A DNA stretch of 19,793 bases. Source: an uncultured Opitutales bacterium. Its GTDB lineage: Bacteria; Verrucomicrobiota; Verrucomicrobiia; Opitutales; UBA953. The notes under the pieces are model-generated. The model saw only the letters and a list, made by a program, of their open reading frames with translations. It ran no database searches and had not been told where the DNA came from. Position numbers and translations under genes: made by a program. Of this stretch, positions 8,018 through 16,251 are shown in pieces (the stretch's first letter is position 1; the number at the start of each line of letters is the position of its first letter). The stretch covers positions 1-19,793 of the forward strand of contig CAKUQY010000031.1 in assembly GCA_934675585.1 (NCBI GenBank), in the 5' to 3' direction.

Positions 8018-9172
8018 ATGAACAAAAATCAAAAATTTCCAAAAGGGTGGAAAGAAGTAAAATTGGGGGAAATCGGAAAATTTGTTTCAGGAACTGGTTT
8101 CCCTGAAAGTGAGCAAGGTGGAAAAAACGGCATTCCTTTTTATAAAGTTTCTGACATGAATTTAGAAAAGAATAATAAAGAAATGCTTGTTGCGAATAAT
8201 TATGTAAATCAAGAACAAATAATTCGATTGAAATATAAGCCAATTAAAGAAGACGCAATAATATTTGCAAAAGTTGGTGCAGCAATCTTTTTAGAGAGAA
8301 AACGATTGGCTAAAAATTTTTTGATTGATAACAATATGATGGCTTTCATTCCAATTAATGCAAATTTGCATTTTATGAAAATAATTTTAGACAAAACAAG
8401 ATTGTCTAAATTTTCTCAAATTGGAGCTTTGCCATCGTATAATGCGAGTGATTTGAAAATTATCAAAATTGCCGTTCCCGCCGACATTGAAGAGCAAAAG
8501 GCGATTGCGGGAGCGCTGGGGATTTGGGACGTGGGAATCGAAAAGTTGAGTCAAGTCATCAAACTTAAAGAAAAACAAAAAAAAGCAATTATGCAAAAGT
8601 TGCTCAGTGGAAAAATCAGACTCAGCGGATTTTCAAAACCGTGGAAAGAAGTAAAATTGGGGGAAGTTTGCGAAATTAAAAAAGGTAAACAATTGGGACG
8701 TTTGGAAATGTTGGAAAACGGAAGTGTTCCCGTAATGAATGGTGGAATTTTGCCATCGGGATTTACTAATTCTTTTAATGAAAATGAAAATACAATAACA
8801 ATAAGTGAGGGTGGAAATTCGTGTGGTTTTGTTTCTCTATTAAAAGAAAAATTCTGGTGTGGTGGACATTGTTATGTGCTAAAAAATTTAAAAGTTGAAA
8901 TTTTATTTTTGTTCCAAATTTTAAAACAAAAAGAACAAGAAATAATGCGATTACGTGTTGGTTCTGGATTACCTAATATTCAAAAAACGGTTATTGAAAA
9001 ATTTTCTTTTTACGTTCCTGCCGATATTGACGAGCAACGCGCGATTGCGGGAACGCTTTCGGTTTGCGATGAAGAGCTTGCGTTGTTGAATAAAAAATTG
9101 GCGTTGTTGCGGGAACAAAAAAAGTCCTTGATGCAACAATTGCTCACGGGCAAAATGCGTTTAAAATTTTAA
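8018..9172 (+). CDS. hsdS: Type I restriction specificity subunit with two target-recognition domains
   Basis: 384 aa. It selects the DNA target and holds two M and two R subunits. Two similar halves are plain: WKEVKLGEIGKF near residue 11 and WKEVKLGEVCEI near 210; VPADIEEQKAIAGALG and VPADIDEQRAIAGTLS; KAIMQKLLSGKIRL and KSLMQQLLTGKMRL. Each half is a variable recognition domain plus a conserved helix. The start is set at ATG 8018 (MNKNQKFPKGW); an in-frame TTG at 7979 would add 13 residues and overlap the previous gene. A perfect 25-bp direct repeat opens each half, giving a substrate for domain exchange. The variable domains are AT-richer than neighbouring genes, as expected from domain swapping. 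Confidence 0.93.
   Translation: MNKNQKFPKGWKEVKLGEIGKFVSGTGFPESEQGGKNGIPFYKVSDMNLEKNNKEMLVANNYVNQEQIIRLKYKPIKEDAIIFAKVGAAIFLERKRLAKNFLIDNNMMAFIPINANLHFMKIILDKTRLSKFSQIGALPSYNASDLKIIKIAVPADIEEQKAIAGALGIWDVGIEKLSQVIKLKEKQKKAIMQKLLSGKIRLSGFSKPWKEVKLGEVCEIKKGKQLGRLEMLENGSVPVMNGGILPSGFTNSFNENENTITISEGGNSCGFVSLLKEKFWCGGHCYVLKNLKVEILFLFQILKQKEQEIMRLRVGSGLPNIQKTVIEKFSFYVPADIDEQRAIAGTLSVCDEELALLNKKLALLREQKKSLMQQLLTGKMRLKF
8047..8071 (+). repeat. 25-bp perfect direct repeat, copy 1 (hsdS first half)
   Basis: The sequence beginning GTGGAAAGAAGTAAAATTGG is identical at 8047-8071 and 8641-8665. The offset of 594 bases is exactly 198 codons, so recombination between copies would keep the frame and leave a half-size S. 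Confidence 0.95.
8641..8665 (+). repeat. 25-bp perfect direct repeat, copy 2 (hsdS second half)
   Basis: Second identical copy of the repeat at 8047-8071. It encodes the WKEVKLGE segment at the start of the second target-recognition domain. Confidence 0.95.
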
Positions 9173-9177
9173 GGAGG
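9171..9177 (+). promoter_or_regulatory. Strong ribosome binding site of hsdR
   Basis: AAGGAGG at 9171-9177 overlaps the hsdS stop codon and is 7 bases before the ATG at 9185. It is the only near-perfect Shine-Dalgarno sequence that I see in the window; most other genes lack one. Confidence 0.8.
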
Positions 9178-9184
9178 ATGCGTT

Positions 9185-12100
9185 ATGGTTTACGGGAACG
9201 ATATTGATAATAATTTGCCAGATTTTGATGAAGCGTCGAGCAGTCAGATTCCTGCGATATTGCAATTGATCAATTTGGGCTACGAATTTATTGCGGATCC
9301 GCGCAGAGATAAGAGCCAATATATTTTGCGCGATATTGCTTTTGCGGCGATGCGTAAGATTAACAAGTCCGAAATTTCCGATCGCAGCATTCAAGAGGCG
9401 ATTGTTTCGCTTGAAAAGATTAAGATGGACGATGGAACTTTTAAGGCGTCGGAGGATATTTTTGCGGATTTGTTGGGCGGGATCGCGGTTTCAGAGATGA
9501 TTGACGGCAAGAAGACTTCTCCACAGATGCGTTTGGTTGATTGGTCGAATCCGCAAAATAATAGTTTTCATGTGATTGCTGAATTTGAGATTTCTGAGTC
9601 ACGGGAACGCCGTCCAGATATTGTTTTGTTTGTGAATGGGATTCCTTTGGCGGTGATTGAAAACAAGAAAGCGAGCGTTCCCGTTGATGAAGCCGTTTTG
9701 CAGATGATTCGCAATCAGCAATTAGGGCAAACGCCGAAATTCTTTTTGTTCCCGCAGCTTTTAGTTTGTGCGAATGTGGATGCGGTGAAATACGGCACGA
9801 TGCTTACACCGCGCGAATTTTATGCGGTTTGGAAAGAAAAAGACGTTCCCGCAGATTTTGAATCGTTGGTTTTGGCGAGTGTTAATAAGGTCGTTCCCGC
9901 AGAGACGATTAAATTGCTTTTATCGAGTTTGCGCGTAAAGCGCGAGTTTGTTCAATTTGAGCGTTTTGAATTGACGGCACAGGACAAGGCGATTTACAGT
10001 TTGTTGCGTCCAGAACGGCTGTTAGATTTGACGCGTAATTTTATTTTGTATGACAATGGTGTTAAAAAAATTACGCGTTATCAGCAATTTTTTGCGATTA
10101 AAAAGACTTTAAAGCGCATTGAAGAGTTTGGCGGGAACGGAAAACGTTGTGGTGGTTTGATTTGGCACACGCAAGGCAGTGGCAAATCGTTGACGATGGT
10201 AATGCTTGTAAAAAATTTGATTGAGACGATTCAGAATCCGCGTGTGATTGTTGTTACAGATCGCACCGATTTGGATGTGCAAATTCGCGACACCTTTAAG
10301 GCGTGCAATATTAAAGCAGGCGTGCAACAAGCGGTTTCGAGCAAAGATTTAATTCGTCGCATTCGTTCAAAAACCACGGATGTAATTACGACGTTAGTTC
10401 ATAAATTTGAAAAAGAAACTGATTTTCGCGATGACGATAATAATATTTTTATTTTGATTGACGAGGCGCACCGCACGCAAGGAGGCGATGCTAACGCAAT
10501 GATGAATCGCATTTTGCCACGCGCTTGTCAAATCGCGTTCACGGGAACACCCTTGATGAAAAAAGATAAATCCAAAAATAAATTTGGCGGTTTTATTGAT
10601 ACTTATACAATTTCAGAAGCCGAAGAAGATGGCGCGATTTTGCCGCTCATTTATCAAGGGCGTTTTGTCGATCAGCGTGTTGATGAAAATATTAATCTTT
10701 TTTATGAATGTATTGCGGGAACGCTTTCTGAGCAACAGAAAAAAGATTTTGAAAAAAAATGTCTTTCTTCGTCGTTGCTTGAGCAAACTTCGCGGCGCGT
10801 GGAAATGATCGCGCTTGATGTGCACGACCATTACGTTAAACATTTTCAAGGCACAGGTCTAAAAGCGCAACTCGTCGCGCCAAGTAAATATGCCGCCATT
10901 TTGTTTAAAAAAGCATTAGATATGTTGGGTGACGTGAGTTCAGAAGTGGTGATTTCTGAAACCGTGGCAGAAGAAGATGAAAGCGACGATAAAAATGCGT
11001 ATTCAAAAAAAACTGTCGCGCAATTTTTAGCGGAACAAAAAACGGGCTATGGCTCATTGGAAAATCGTGAAAAACGCGTGATTCAAGATTTTAAGAAAAA
11101 TCCAGAAGGTTGCGAAATTTTGATTGTGGTTGATAAATTGTTGACGGGTTTTGATGCGCCTTGTAATACAGTTTTGTATTTGGCAAAACAGTTACAAGAT
11201 CATAATTTGTTGCAAGCGATTGCGCGCGTTAATCGACTTTACGATGGCGAAAAAGATAAACAAATCAAAGCTAATGGTTTAATTGTTGATTATTCTAAAA
11301 ATGCTAAAAATTTAAAAGACGCGTTGGCACTTTTTAGTCATTATGAGGCGCAAGATGTCGAACGCGCGTTGTTGAATACTGATGATCAAATCCAACTCCT
11401 GGAAAAAACATATGATGATTTGCACGCAATTTTTAAAAATGTAAAAGATGTCGCAAATAGCGATGCCTACGTGCAGGAACTTGTACAAAACGAAGACGCA
11501 AAAAATAAATTTTACGAAAAAGTAAATTTGTTTATTCGTCAATTTGATACTTGTTTTTCACTTTACGATTTTCATAAAAAATTTAGCGATGAAAAATTAA
11601 AACTTTATCGCAAAGATTTGAAACGTTTTGTAGAAATAAAAAAAACGACACAACTTGTTTTAGCAGAAAAAGTCGATTTCTCAAAATATAAAGAACAATT
11701 GCGAAAATTGCTTGATACTTATGTGAGCGCCAAAGAAGTCGAAATCTTATCAAAAGAAATCAGCTTGACCGACATGCGCGAATTTAACCAATATGTTGAA
11801 GATGAAAAAAATGGACTTTCAGATCGTTCAAAAGCTAAAGCCATCGCTGCGCAAACAAGCAAAGTGATTCGGGAACGCTATAAACGCGACGAAATTTTTT
11901 ATAAAAAGTTTTCAGACCGTATTGAAAAAATTTTGCAAGAAATCGAAGACGCAAAACGTGAAGACGTCGCTGCGCTTTTTATCGAAATGAAAAAAATTCA
12001 AAGCACTGTTGAAAATTATGAAGATAGTGATTTGCCAGAGGCGATTCGCAACGAAAAAGTTTATCACCCATTTTGGCGTAATTTGCCTGAAAAATTTGCA

Positions 12101-12331
12101 AATAAAATTGACGACAATTTGTTTGTCGAGGTTTTAAAACAAATTATTGCCATTATTCGCCAAAATAAAAAAGTCGATTTTGAACACGATATCACGGTAA
12201 AACGCCGAGTGATAATCGCAATTGAAGATTTTTTGTTTGATGATCTCGCTCTTGGCTTTAGACCAGCAGAAGTGCAAGCAATCGCCGAAAAATGTTGGGA
12301 ACTCGCAATCTTAAACAGGGAAATGATTTAA
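9185..12331 (+). CDS. hsdR: Type I restriction endonuclease, R subunit
   Basis: 1048 aa, full length. It translocates DNA using ATP and cuts it when unmodified targets are met. The PD-(D/E)xK nuclease is at residues about 143-162 (RRPDIVLFVNGIPLAVIENKK in part), helicase motif I WHTQGSGKSLTM at about 325-336, motif II DEAH at about 426-429, and a later helicase motif LLTGFDAP near 652. The C-terminal part is helical and would bind M and S. The start ATG has a strong ribosome binding site. The stop codon overlaps the next start as TAATG. The first half carries about nine copies of the iterated word, but 10724-11869 and 11878-12331 have none. Confidence 0.96.
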   Translation: MVYGNDIDNNLPDFDEASSSQIPAILQLINLGYEFIADPRRDKSQYILRDIAFAAMRKINKSEISDRSIQEAIVSLEKIKMDDGTFKASEDIFADLLGGIAVSEMIDGKKTSPQMRLVDWSNPQNNSFHVIAEFEISESRERRPDIVLFVNGIPLAVIENKKASVPVDEAVLQMIRNQQLGQTPKFFLFPQLLVCANVDAVKYGTMLTPREFYAVWKEKDVPADFESLVLASVNKVVPAETIKLLLSSLRVKREFVQFERFELTAQDKAIYSLLRPERLLDLTRNFILYDNGVKKITRYQQFFAIKKTLKRIEEFGGNGKRCGGLIWHTQGSGKSLTMVMLVKNLIETIQNPRVIVVTDRTDLDVQIRDTFKACNIKAGVQQAVSSKDLIRRIRSKTTDVITTLVHKFEKETDFRDDDNNIFILIDEAHRTQGGDANAMMNRILPRACQIAFTGTPLMKKDKSKNKFGGFIDTYTISEAEEDGAILPLIYQGRFVDQRVDENINLFYECIAGTLSEQQKKDFEKKCLSSSLLEQTSRRVEMIALDVHDHYVKHFQGTGLKAQLVAPSKYAAILFKKALDMLGDVSSEVVISETVAEEDESDDKNAYSKKTVAQFLAEQKTGYGSLENREKRVIQDFKKNPEGCEILIVVDKLLTGFDAPCNTVLYLAKQLQDHNLLQAIARVNRLYDGEKDKQIKANGLIVDYSKNAKNLKDALALFSHYEAQDVERALLNTDDQIQLLEKTYDDLHAIFKNVKDVANSDAYVQELVQNEDAKNKFYEKVNLFIRQFDTCFSLYDFHKKFSDEKLKLYRKDLKRFVEIKKTTQLVLAEKVDFSKYKEQLRKLLDTYVSAKEVEILSKEISLTDMREFNQYVEDEKNGLSDRSKAKAIAAQTSKVIRERYKRDEIFYKKFSDRIEKILQEIEDAKREDVAALFIEMKKIQSTVENYEDSDLPEAIRNEKVYHPFWRNLPEKFANKIDDNLFVEVLKQIIAIIRQNKKVDFEHDITVKRRVIIAIEDFLFDDLALGFRPAEVQAIAEKCWELAILNREMI

Positions 12332-13029
12332 TGGAAATTGATTTAAGTGAATGGCGCGAGGCGAGTTTTGAGCAAGAGGCGCGTAAAAGTTTTTCTGCAC
12401 GTGTGTTCTCGAATGGTCATATCACGATAAAAGCGCCCTTAGAAGCAAGTGCTGAAGAGGTACAAAGTTTTATTGCGCGTAAAAGACATTGGATTAAAAC
12501 TCAGTTAAATTTTTTTGAGCAATTTAAGACGAGTGAAAATAAAGTTTATCAAAACGGTTGTACTATGTTTTATTTGGGACGACAATATCAATTAATCGTT
12601 CAAAAAAAATGCTCGGAAACGTCCGTAAGACTCGAAAAAAACAAAATTGTCGTTCGTTGTGAAGAATGCCTAAGTGATGAAATGCTTAAAAAGATTTTGG
12701 GAAAATGGCTGGCGTATCGGCGGGAACGTGTTTTTCGGGAACGTTTGGAAAAAGTTTGTCGCAGTTTTTTTGATTTTAAACAGCCGTCTTTAAAAATTAG
12801 AAAATTGAAGAGACGTTGGGGAAGTTATTTGAAAAATCATACAATTATTTTGAACCCAGAATTAATTTATGCTTCAAAATCGGCGATTGATTGTATTATT
12901 GTGCATGAATTGTGTCATTTTTACTACAAAAATCATAACGCGGCATTTTATGATTTGCTTACATCGAAAATACCGAATTGGAAAAAAATAGAAATTGCTT
13001 TGGAACAAAAACTTTTAGGAAGATTTTAG
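12331..13029 (+). CDS. YgjP/DUF45-type zinc metallopeptidase coupled to hsdR
   Basis: 232 aa. The zincin motif is VHELCHFYYKNHNAAFYDLL, with HExxH (HELCH) at about residues 192-196 and further conserved His residues after it. Upstream are the family signatures RKRHWIKTQ and RKLKRRWGSY. The A of its ATG is the last base of the hsdR stop codon (TAATG), so the two are translationally coupled. YgjP-like peptidases are known neighbours of type I restriction genes; their substrate is not settled, and turnover of HsdR is one possible role. An upstream in-frame ATG at 12292 would overlap hsdR more deeply and is less likely. Two CGGGAACG copies at 12721 and 12736 encode two RER/FRER segments. Confidence 0.88.
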   Translation: MEIDLSEWREASFEQEARKSFSARVFSNGHITIKAPLEASAEEVQSFIARKRHWIKTQLNFFEQFKTSENKVYQNGCTMFYLGRQYQLIVQKKCSETSVRLEKNKIVVRCEECLSDEMLKKILGKWLAYRRERVFRERLEKVCRSFFDFKQPSLKIRKLKRRWGSYLKNHTIILNPELIYASKSAIDCIIVHELCHFYYKNHNAAFYDLLTSKIPNWKKIEIALEQKLLGRF

Positions 13030-13056
13030 TTTGTTAGTGGTTTTTCGCGATTTATT

Positions 13057-13085
13057 TTGTGTTATCGGCGGATTTAAACTATAAT
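13057..13085 (+). promoter_or_regulatory. Promoter of tRNA-Arg
   Basis: TTGTGT (13057-13062), a 17-base spacer and a perfect TATAAT (13080-13085). The expected transcript start near 13092 is about 18 bases before the mature tRNA. Confidence 0.6.
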
Positions 13086-13109
13086 CAAAGTTACTGCGAA
13101 AATTAAAAC

Positions 13110-13184
13110 GCTCCCGTATTTCAATGGTTAGAATTTTGGCCTCCGAAGCCGGCGATCCGAGTTCGAGTCTCGGCGGGAGCGCCA
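13110..13184 (+). tRNA. tRNA-Arg (anticodon CCG)
   Basis: A 75-base cloverleaf with encoded CCA end. Acceptor GCTCCCG pairs with CGGGAGC; the T stem is CCGAG/CTCGG around TTCGAGT; the anticodon stem TTGGC/GCCGG encloses CTCCGAA, giving anticodon CCG at 13143-13145 for codon CGG. The D stem is weak (TTTC with GAAT). G is the discriminator base and CCA occupies 13182-13184. It borders the restriction cluster, but I see no copy of its 3' end at the other side of the cluster, so there is no evidence of integration here. Confidence 0.95.
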
Positions 13185-13248
13185 GTTTGAAAACTAAAAA
13201 TAAAATTAGCAATTCTTAAAACGCGAACATTTTTTGAAAAGTTTAGTT

Positions 13249-14691
13249 ATGGAAGATAAAAAATCAGACATCGATTTTAGCGGTCTTTTTGACAGCGATT
13301 TCACCGATTTTGAAGTCGCAAAACCTGCGGAAACGCGCAATCGCGAACGTCGCGGGAACGATAAAGAGCCGCGCGGCAAACGCGTTCGCGGGAACGATAA
13401 ATCGCGCGCGCCACGGGAACGCCGTTCACGTCCTTCATTCCGCGAAAATGCTAATAAACCGAGCGAAAAATCTTACAGCAACAAGCCCGCGCGCACGTTC
13501 CCGCCAATGCCTGTTGCGACGCTGAATTTTTATCCAGAAGACAAGCCAATTACGGCGCTCGTGAATGCGATTAAAGTTTCGGGTCGCACTTATACTTTGT
13601 TTGCGATTGCTAATTTGTTGCTTGAAAAGCCCGCGCGTTTTAATGTGATGATCACAGCGCTCGCGCGCAAGGGCGAAACCGAGGCTCGCCCGCTCGTAAT
13701 TAGCGTTCCCGACAATATGCCGTTTATTTATGAAAATGAGGCATTGGCGCACGCTTGCGATTTGGCGTTCCCGCAAATGTTTGACATTGCAGAAACCGAA
13801 GTCGAAGCCCCCAAAGGCGATTACAAAATGGTTGCGGTTTGCGGTCTCGACAATGCGGTGATTAGCGCGCCTAATTATCACGGTTACAACCAAGCTTTAC
13901 ACGCGTATCACGCAGAACATTTTGCGCGTATGCCATTTGAAAAATTTGTCGCAACTGTGAAAAATTCTTCTGACGAAGTGCTCGTAAAATCGTGGCTCGA
14001 CACTATGACCAAACGCACAGTTTATATTTTGAAAGAACGCGCAGAAGGCGAACCCGAAAAGTTTGAAAGCAAGCACGCGGCAATCGAATTTATTTGCAAG
14101 CAACGCAAAGAAAAACTCATCACCACCGCAGCTCAATGGCGCATCGCGGGAACGATGATTGAACAATTACCCAAGGGAAAATTGCGCGCACAAATCGAAT
14201 TTGAATTGGCAAAACAACGCAAATTCCCGCTCGAAACGGCAAATGGTTTTCGAGGACGTTTGCGCCACATGGGCTTGTCGTTCTTCCGAAAAGCTCCTGA
14301 AAATATTACAGTTGTTTCGGGAATTCGTCGCAAATTCCGCACGCCAAGTGCGCATTTTTCGGACGATATTCAACGCATTTTTGATTACCTCGATAAAAAT
14401 CAAAATTCCAAGCTTGACGCTTTGATCGTCGCATTGCTCGGCGAAGACGCAAGCGATGAGGCAAAAACAAAACTCGCGGGATCGCTCCATTGGCTCGTTT
14501 CAGAAGGTTATGTTTGCGAAATGGAAACGGGCGAATTGTTTGTTTTCCAAGTAATGTCCGAAGAACAAGCTAAAGCCGCAGAAAACAACGAGCCGCCCAA
14601 ACAACGCGAAGCGCTCGAAACGGTTGAAGACGAAAGTGGTATCACGCAAACCGTTCCCGTAATGCCTGAAACTATCGCCCCAGAAGCATAA
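13249..14691 (+). CDS. Conserved-looking protein of unknown function with a basic, repeat-rich N-terminus
   Basis: 480 aa; I do not recognise a family. Residues about 30-85 are strongly basic and disordered, rich in R, G, N, D and K (RRGNDK, VRGNDKSRAPRERRSR), suggesting nucleic-acid or ribosome contact. RGND and RER units are read directly from CGGGAACG copies at 13353, 13389 and 13414. Residues about 90-370 look globular, and a C-terminal part (about 365-440, DDIQRIFDYLDKNQNSKLDALIVALLG in part) may form a winged helix-like unit ending in an acidic tail. ATG 13249 is preferred over TTG 13234. It leads an operon: crcB starts 2 bases after its stop. It follows tRNA-Arg by 64 bases with no clear promoter of its own. 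Confidence 0.8.
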   Translation: MEDKKSDIDFSGLFDSDFTDFEVAKPAETRNRERRGNDKEPRGKRVRGNDKSRAPRERRSRPSFRENANKPSEKSYSNKPARTFPPMPVATLNFYPEDKPITALVNAIKVSGRTYTLFAIANLLLEKPARFNVMITALARKGETEARPLVISVPDNMPFIYENEALAHACDLAFPQMFDIAETEVEAPKGDYKMVAVCGLDNAVISAPNYHGYNQALHAYHAEHFARMPFEKFVATVKNSSDEVLVKSWLDTMTKRTVYILKERAEGEPEKFESKHAAIEFICKQRKEKLITTAAQWRIAGTMIEQLPKGKLRAQIEFELAKQRKFPLETANGFRGRLRHMGLSFFRKAPENITVVSGIRRKFRTPSAHFSDDIQRIFDYLDKNQNSKLDALIVALLGEDASDEAKTKLAGSLHWLVSEGYVCEMETGELFVFQVMSEEQAKAAENNEPPKQREALETVEDESGITQTVPVMPETIAPEA

Positions 14692-14693
14692 AA

Positions 14694-15059
14694 ATGTTGC
14701 AAGCGCTTTTAGTTTTTATTGGCGCGGGCTGTGGTGGAGTGTTGCGTTGGCTCATCGGCCGCGCAACACTTGTCGTTTTGGGAACCCAATTTTTTCCTGC
14801 GGGAACGCTTGTTGCGAATGTGATTGCTTGCGCGGGAGCGGGCGTTTTGGCGTTTGCGGGAACGCATTTGCCGCCAGAATGGCGTTTGTTTATTATGACG
14901 GGATTTCTTGGCGGGCTTAGTACAATGTCCACATTTTCGCTTGAAACGGTCGAGCTGTTGCGTATTGGCGCGTGGCAAATTGCCTTGTTGAATTTGTTAA
15001 TTACGCTTGTTTGCTGTTTTGGCATTTTGTGGCTGATGCTGCAATTTTCAAAAGGGTAA
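14694..15059 (+). CDS. crcB: Fluoride channel CrcB/Fluc
   Basis: 121 aa, with four hydrophobic segments at about 3-20, 32-55, 62-82 and 93-117. It exports fluoride as a dual-topology dimer in the inner membrane. Family motifs are present: GAGCGGVLRWLIG at the N-terminus, GTLVANVIACAGAG (family form GTLxVN), and GFLGGLSTMSTFSLE, the family GxxGGxTTFSTFxxE with Phe replaced by Met in the Phe-box region. No fluoride riboswitch fold is evident upstream; the gene begins 2 bases after the preceding gene and is 11 bases before the next, so it is regulated with the operon. Confidence 0.93.
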   Translation: MLQALLVFIGAGCGGVLRWLIGRATLVVLGTQFFPAGTLVANVIACAGAGVLAFAGTHLPPEWRLFIMTGFLGGLSTMSTFSLETVELLRIGAWQIALLNLLITLVCCFGILWLMLQFSKG

Positions 15060-15070
15060 ATTTTGAGGTT

Positions 15071-16156
15071 ATGATTTTTGAATATTCTCAAAAAGAGTTA
15101 GATTATTTGAGCGCGCGCGATGAAAAAATGGCGGCGCTGATTGAGCGATTTGGCTTTATTGAACGCGTGTGCGAGCGCGATTTGTTTGCTGCGGTGGTGC
15201 GCAATATTATCGCGCAACAGATTTCGGGAAAAGCGTATGAAAGCATTTTGGCACGCGTCAAAAATTTGACGGGAACGATTTCTGTCAAAAATATTCTCAA
15301 ATGCGTTCCCGCCGATTTGCGTGCGTGTGGACTTTCAGAGCGCAAGGTGGAATATATTTTTTCGTTTGCAAAAAAAGTGTCGAGCGGCAAATTTGATTTG
15401 GCGGCGGTAAAAAAAATGAGCGACCGCGAAGCCATTGACGCGTTGAGTTCGCTGAATGGCATTGGCGAATGGACCGCGGAAATGCTTTTGTTGTTTTGCT
15501 TGCGACGGCCTAATATTTTAAGTTTTGGCGATTTTTCAATTCGTTTGGCGTTGGAAAAAATTTACGGTCACGAAAAAATTTCTAAAAAAATGTTTGAAGT
15601 TTATCGGGAACGATTTTCGCCCTACGGGAGCGTTGCGAGCTTTTATTTGTGGGCGTCAAACGCGCCAGAAATTCATTTTTGTTATTATAATTCTCCCGCG
15701 GGAACGCTTACGCTTGTCGAGCAAAATAATGCTTTGATTGCGTTGAAATTTGCTAAAGCAAAAATTCAAGGCGGCATTTTGTGCGAGAATGCATTTTTAA
15801 AAAATGTTTCAAATTGGCTGAAACTTTATTTTGCGGGAACGCAAAAATTGCCACCGTTGCCAAGAGTAAAATTGACGGGAACGCCTTTTGAATGTGAAGT
15901 TTGGGACGAGCTCAAAAAATTAAAATACGGCGAAACAACGACTTACGGCGCAATCGCTAAAATAATCGCCAAACGTCGCGGGAACGCTAAAATGTCTGCA
16001 CAAGCTGTCGGGAACGCTGTTGGGAAAAATCAAATTCCAATCATCGTTCCTTGCCATCGCGTTTTGGGCGCGAATAAAAAAATTACAGGATTTTCGGACG
16101 GGCTCTCAATCAAACGCATTTTGCTCAATATCGAAAAAATCGATTTTGTCGAATAA
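15071..16156 (+). CDS. Fusion of AlkA-type 3-methyladenine DNA glycosylase and O6-alkylguanine-DNA methyltransferase
   Basis: 361 aa. Residues about 1-190 are an HhH-GPD glycosylase: the hairpin LNGIGEWTAEM (about 128-138) and the catalytic Asp in SFGDFSIRLALEKIYG (near 154). Residues about 195-361 are a methyltransferase of the Ogt/MGMT type, with a wing-helix core GTPFECEVWDELKKLKYGETTTYGAIA and the acceptor cysteine in IIVPCHRVLG (near 328). One polypeptide would thus repair both N-alkyl and O6-alkyl lesions. The usual Arg finger of RAVG is Gln here (SAQAVGNAVGKN), which may change base flipping. The start is ATG 15071; an upstream in-frame start would overlap crcB. The gene ends at a bidirectional terminator. 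It contains about eight copies of the iterated word. Confidence 0.92.
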   Translation: MIFEYSQKELDYLSARDEKMAALIERFGFIERVCERDLFAAVVRNIIAQQISGKAYESILARVKNLTGTISVKNILKCVPADLRACGLSERKVEYIFSFAKKVSSGKFDLAAVKKMSDREAIDALSSLNGIGEWTAEMLLLFCLRRPNILSFGDFSIRLALEKIYGHEKISKKMFEVYRERFSPYGSVASFYLWASNAPEIHFCYYNSPAGTLTLVEQNNALIALKFAKAKIQGGILCENAFLKNVSNWLKLYFAGTQKLPPLPRVKLTGTPFECEVWDELKKLKYGETTTYGAIAKIIAKRRGNAKMSAQAVGNAVGKNQIPIIVPCHRVLGANKKITGFSDGLSIKRILLNIEKIDFVE

Positions 16157-16190
16157 AGCCGTTAATTTTTTTACGCGAAAATTTGCAACG

Positions 16191-16230
16191 AAAAATCCGT
16201 TCCCGCCAATTTTACGGGAACGGACTTTTT
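16191..16230. terminator. Bidirectional intrinsic terminator built from an inverted CGTTCCCG pair
   Basis: TCCGTTCCCG (16196-16205) pairs perfectly with CGGGAACGGA (16215-16224) over a 9-base loop, flanked by five A and, after one C, five T residues. It separates the convergent glycosylase-methyltransferase gene and the porin gene. Confidence 0.9.
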
Positions 16231-16251
16231 ATTTTGATTTTTTAATGTTGA

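Noticed and set aside
13110..13184. tRNA-Arg as the attachment site for an integrated restriction island
   Set aside because: No duplicate of the tRNA 3' end was seen in 5082-5270 and no integrase is present.
13015..13212. Open frame on the minus strand across tRNA-Arg (PPRLELGSPASEAK-like product)
   Set aside because: It is a well-known kind of spurious reading frame antisense to a tRNA; the tRNA cloverleaf explains the sequence.
13030..13248. Fluoride riboswitch controlling crcB
   Set aside because: No riboswitch-like conserved core was found before the operon, and crcB is 2 bases from the preceding gene.
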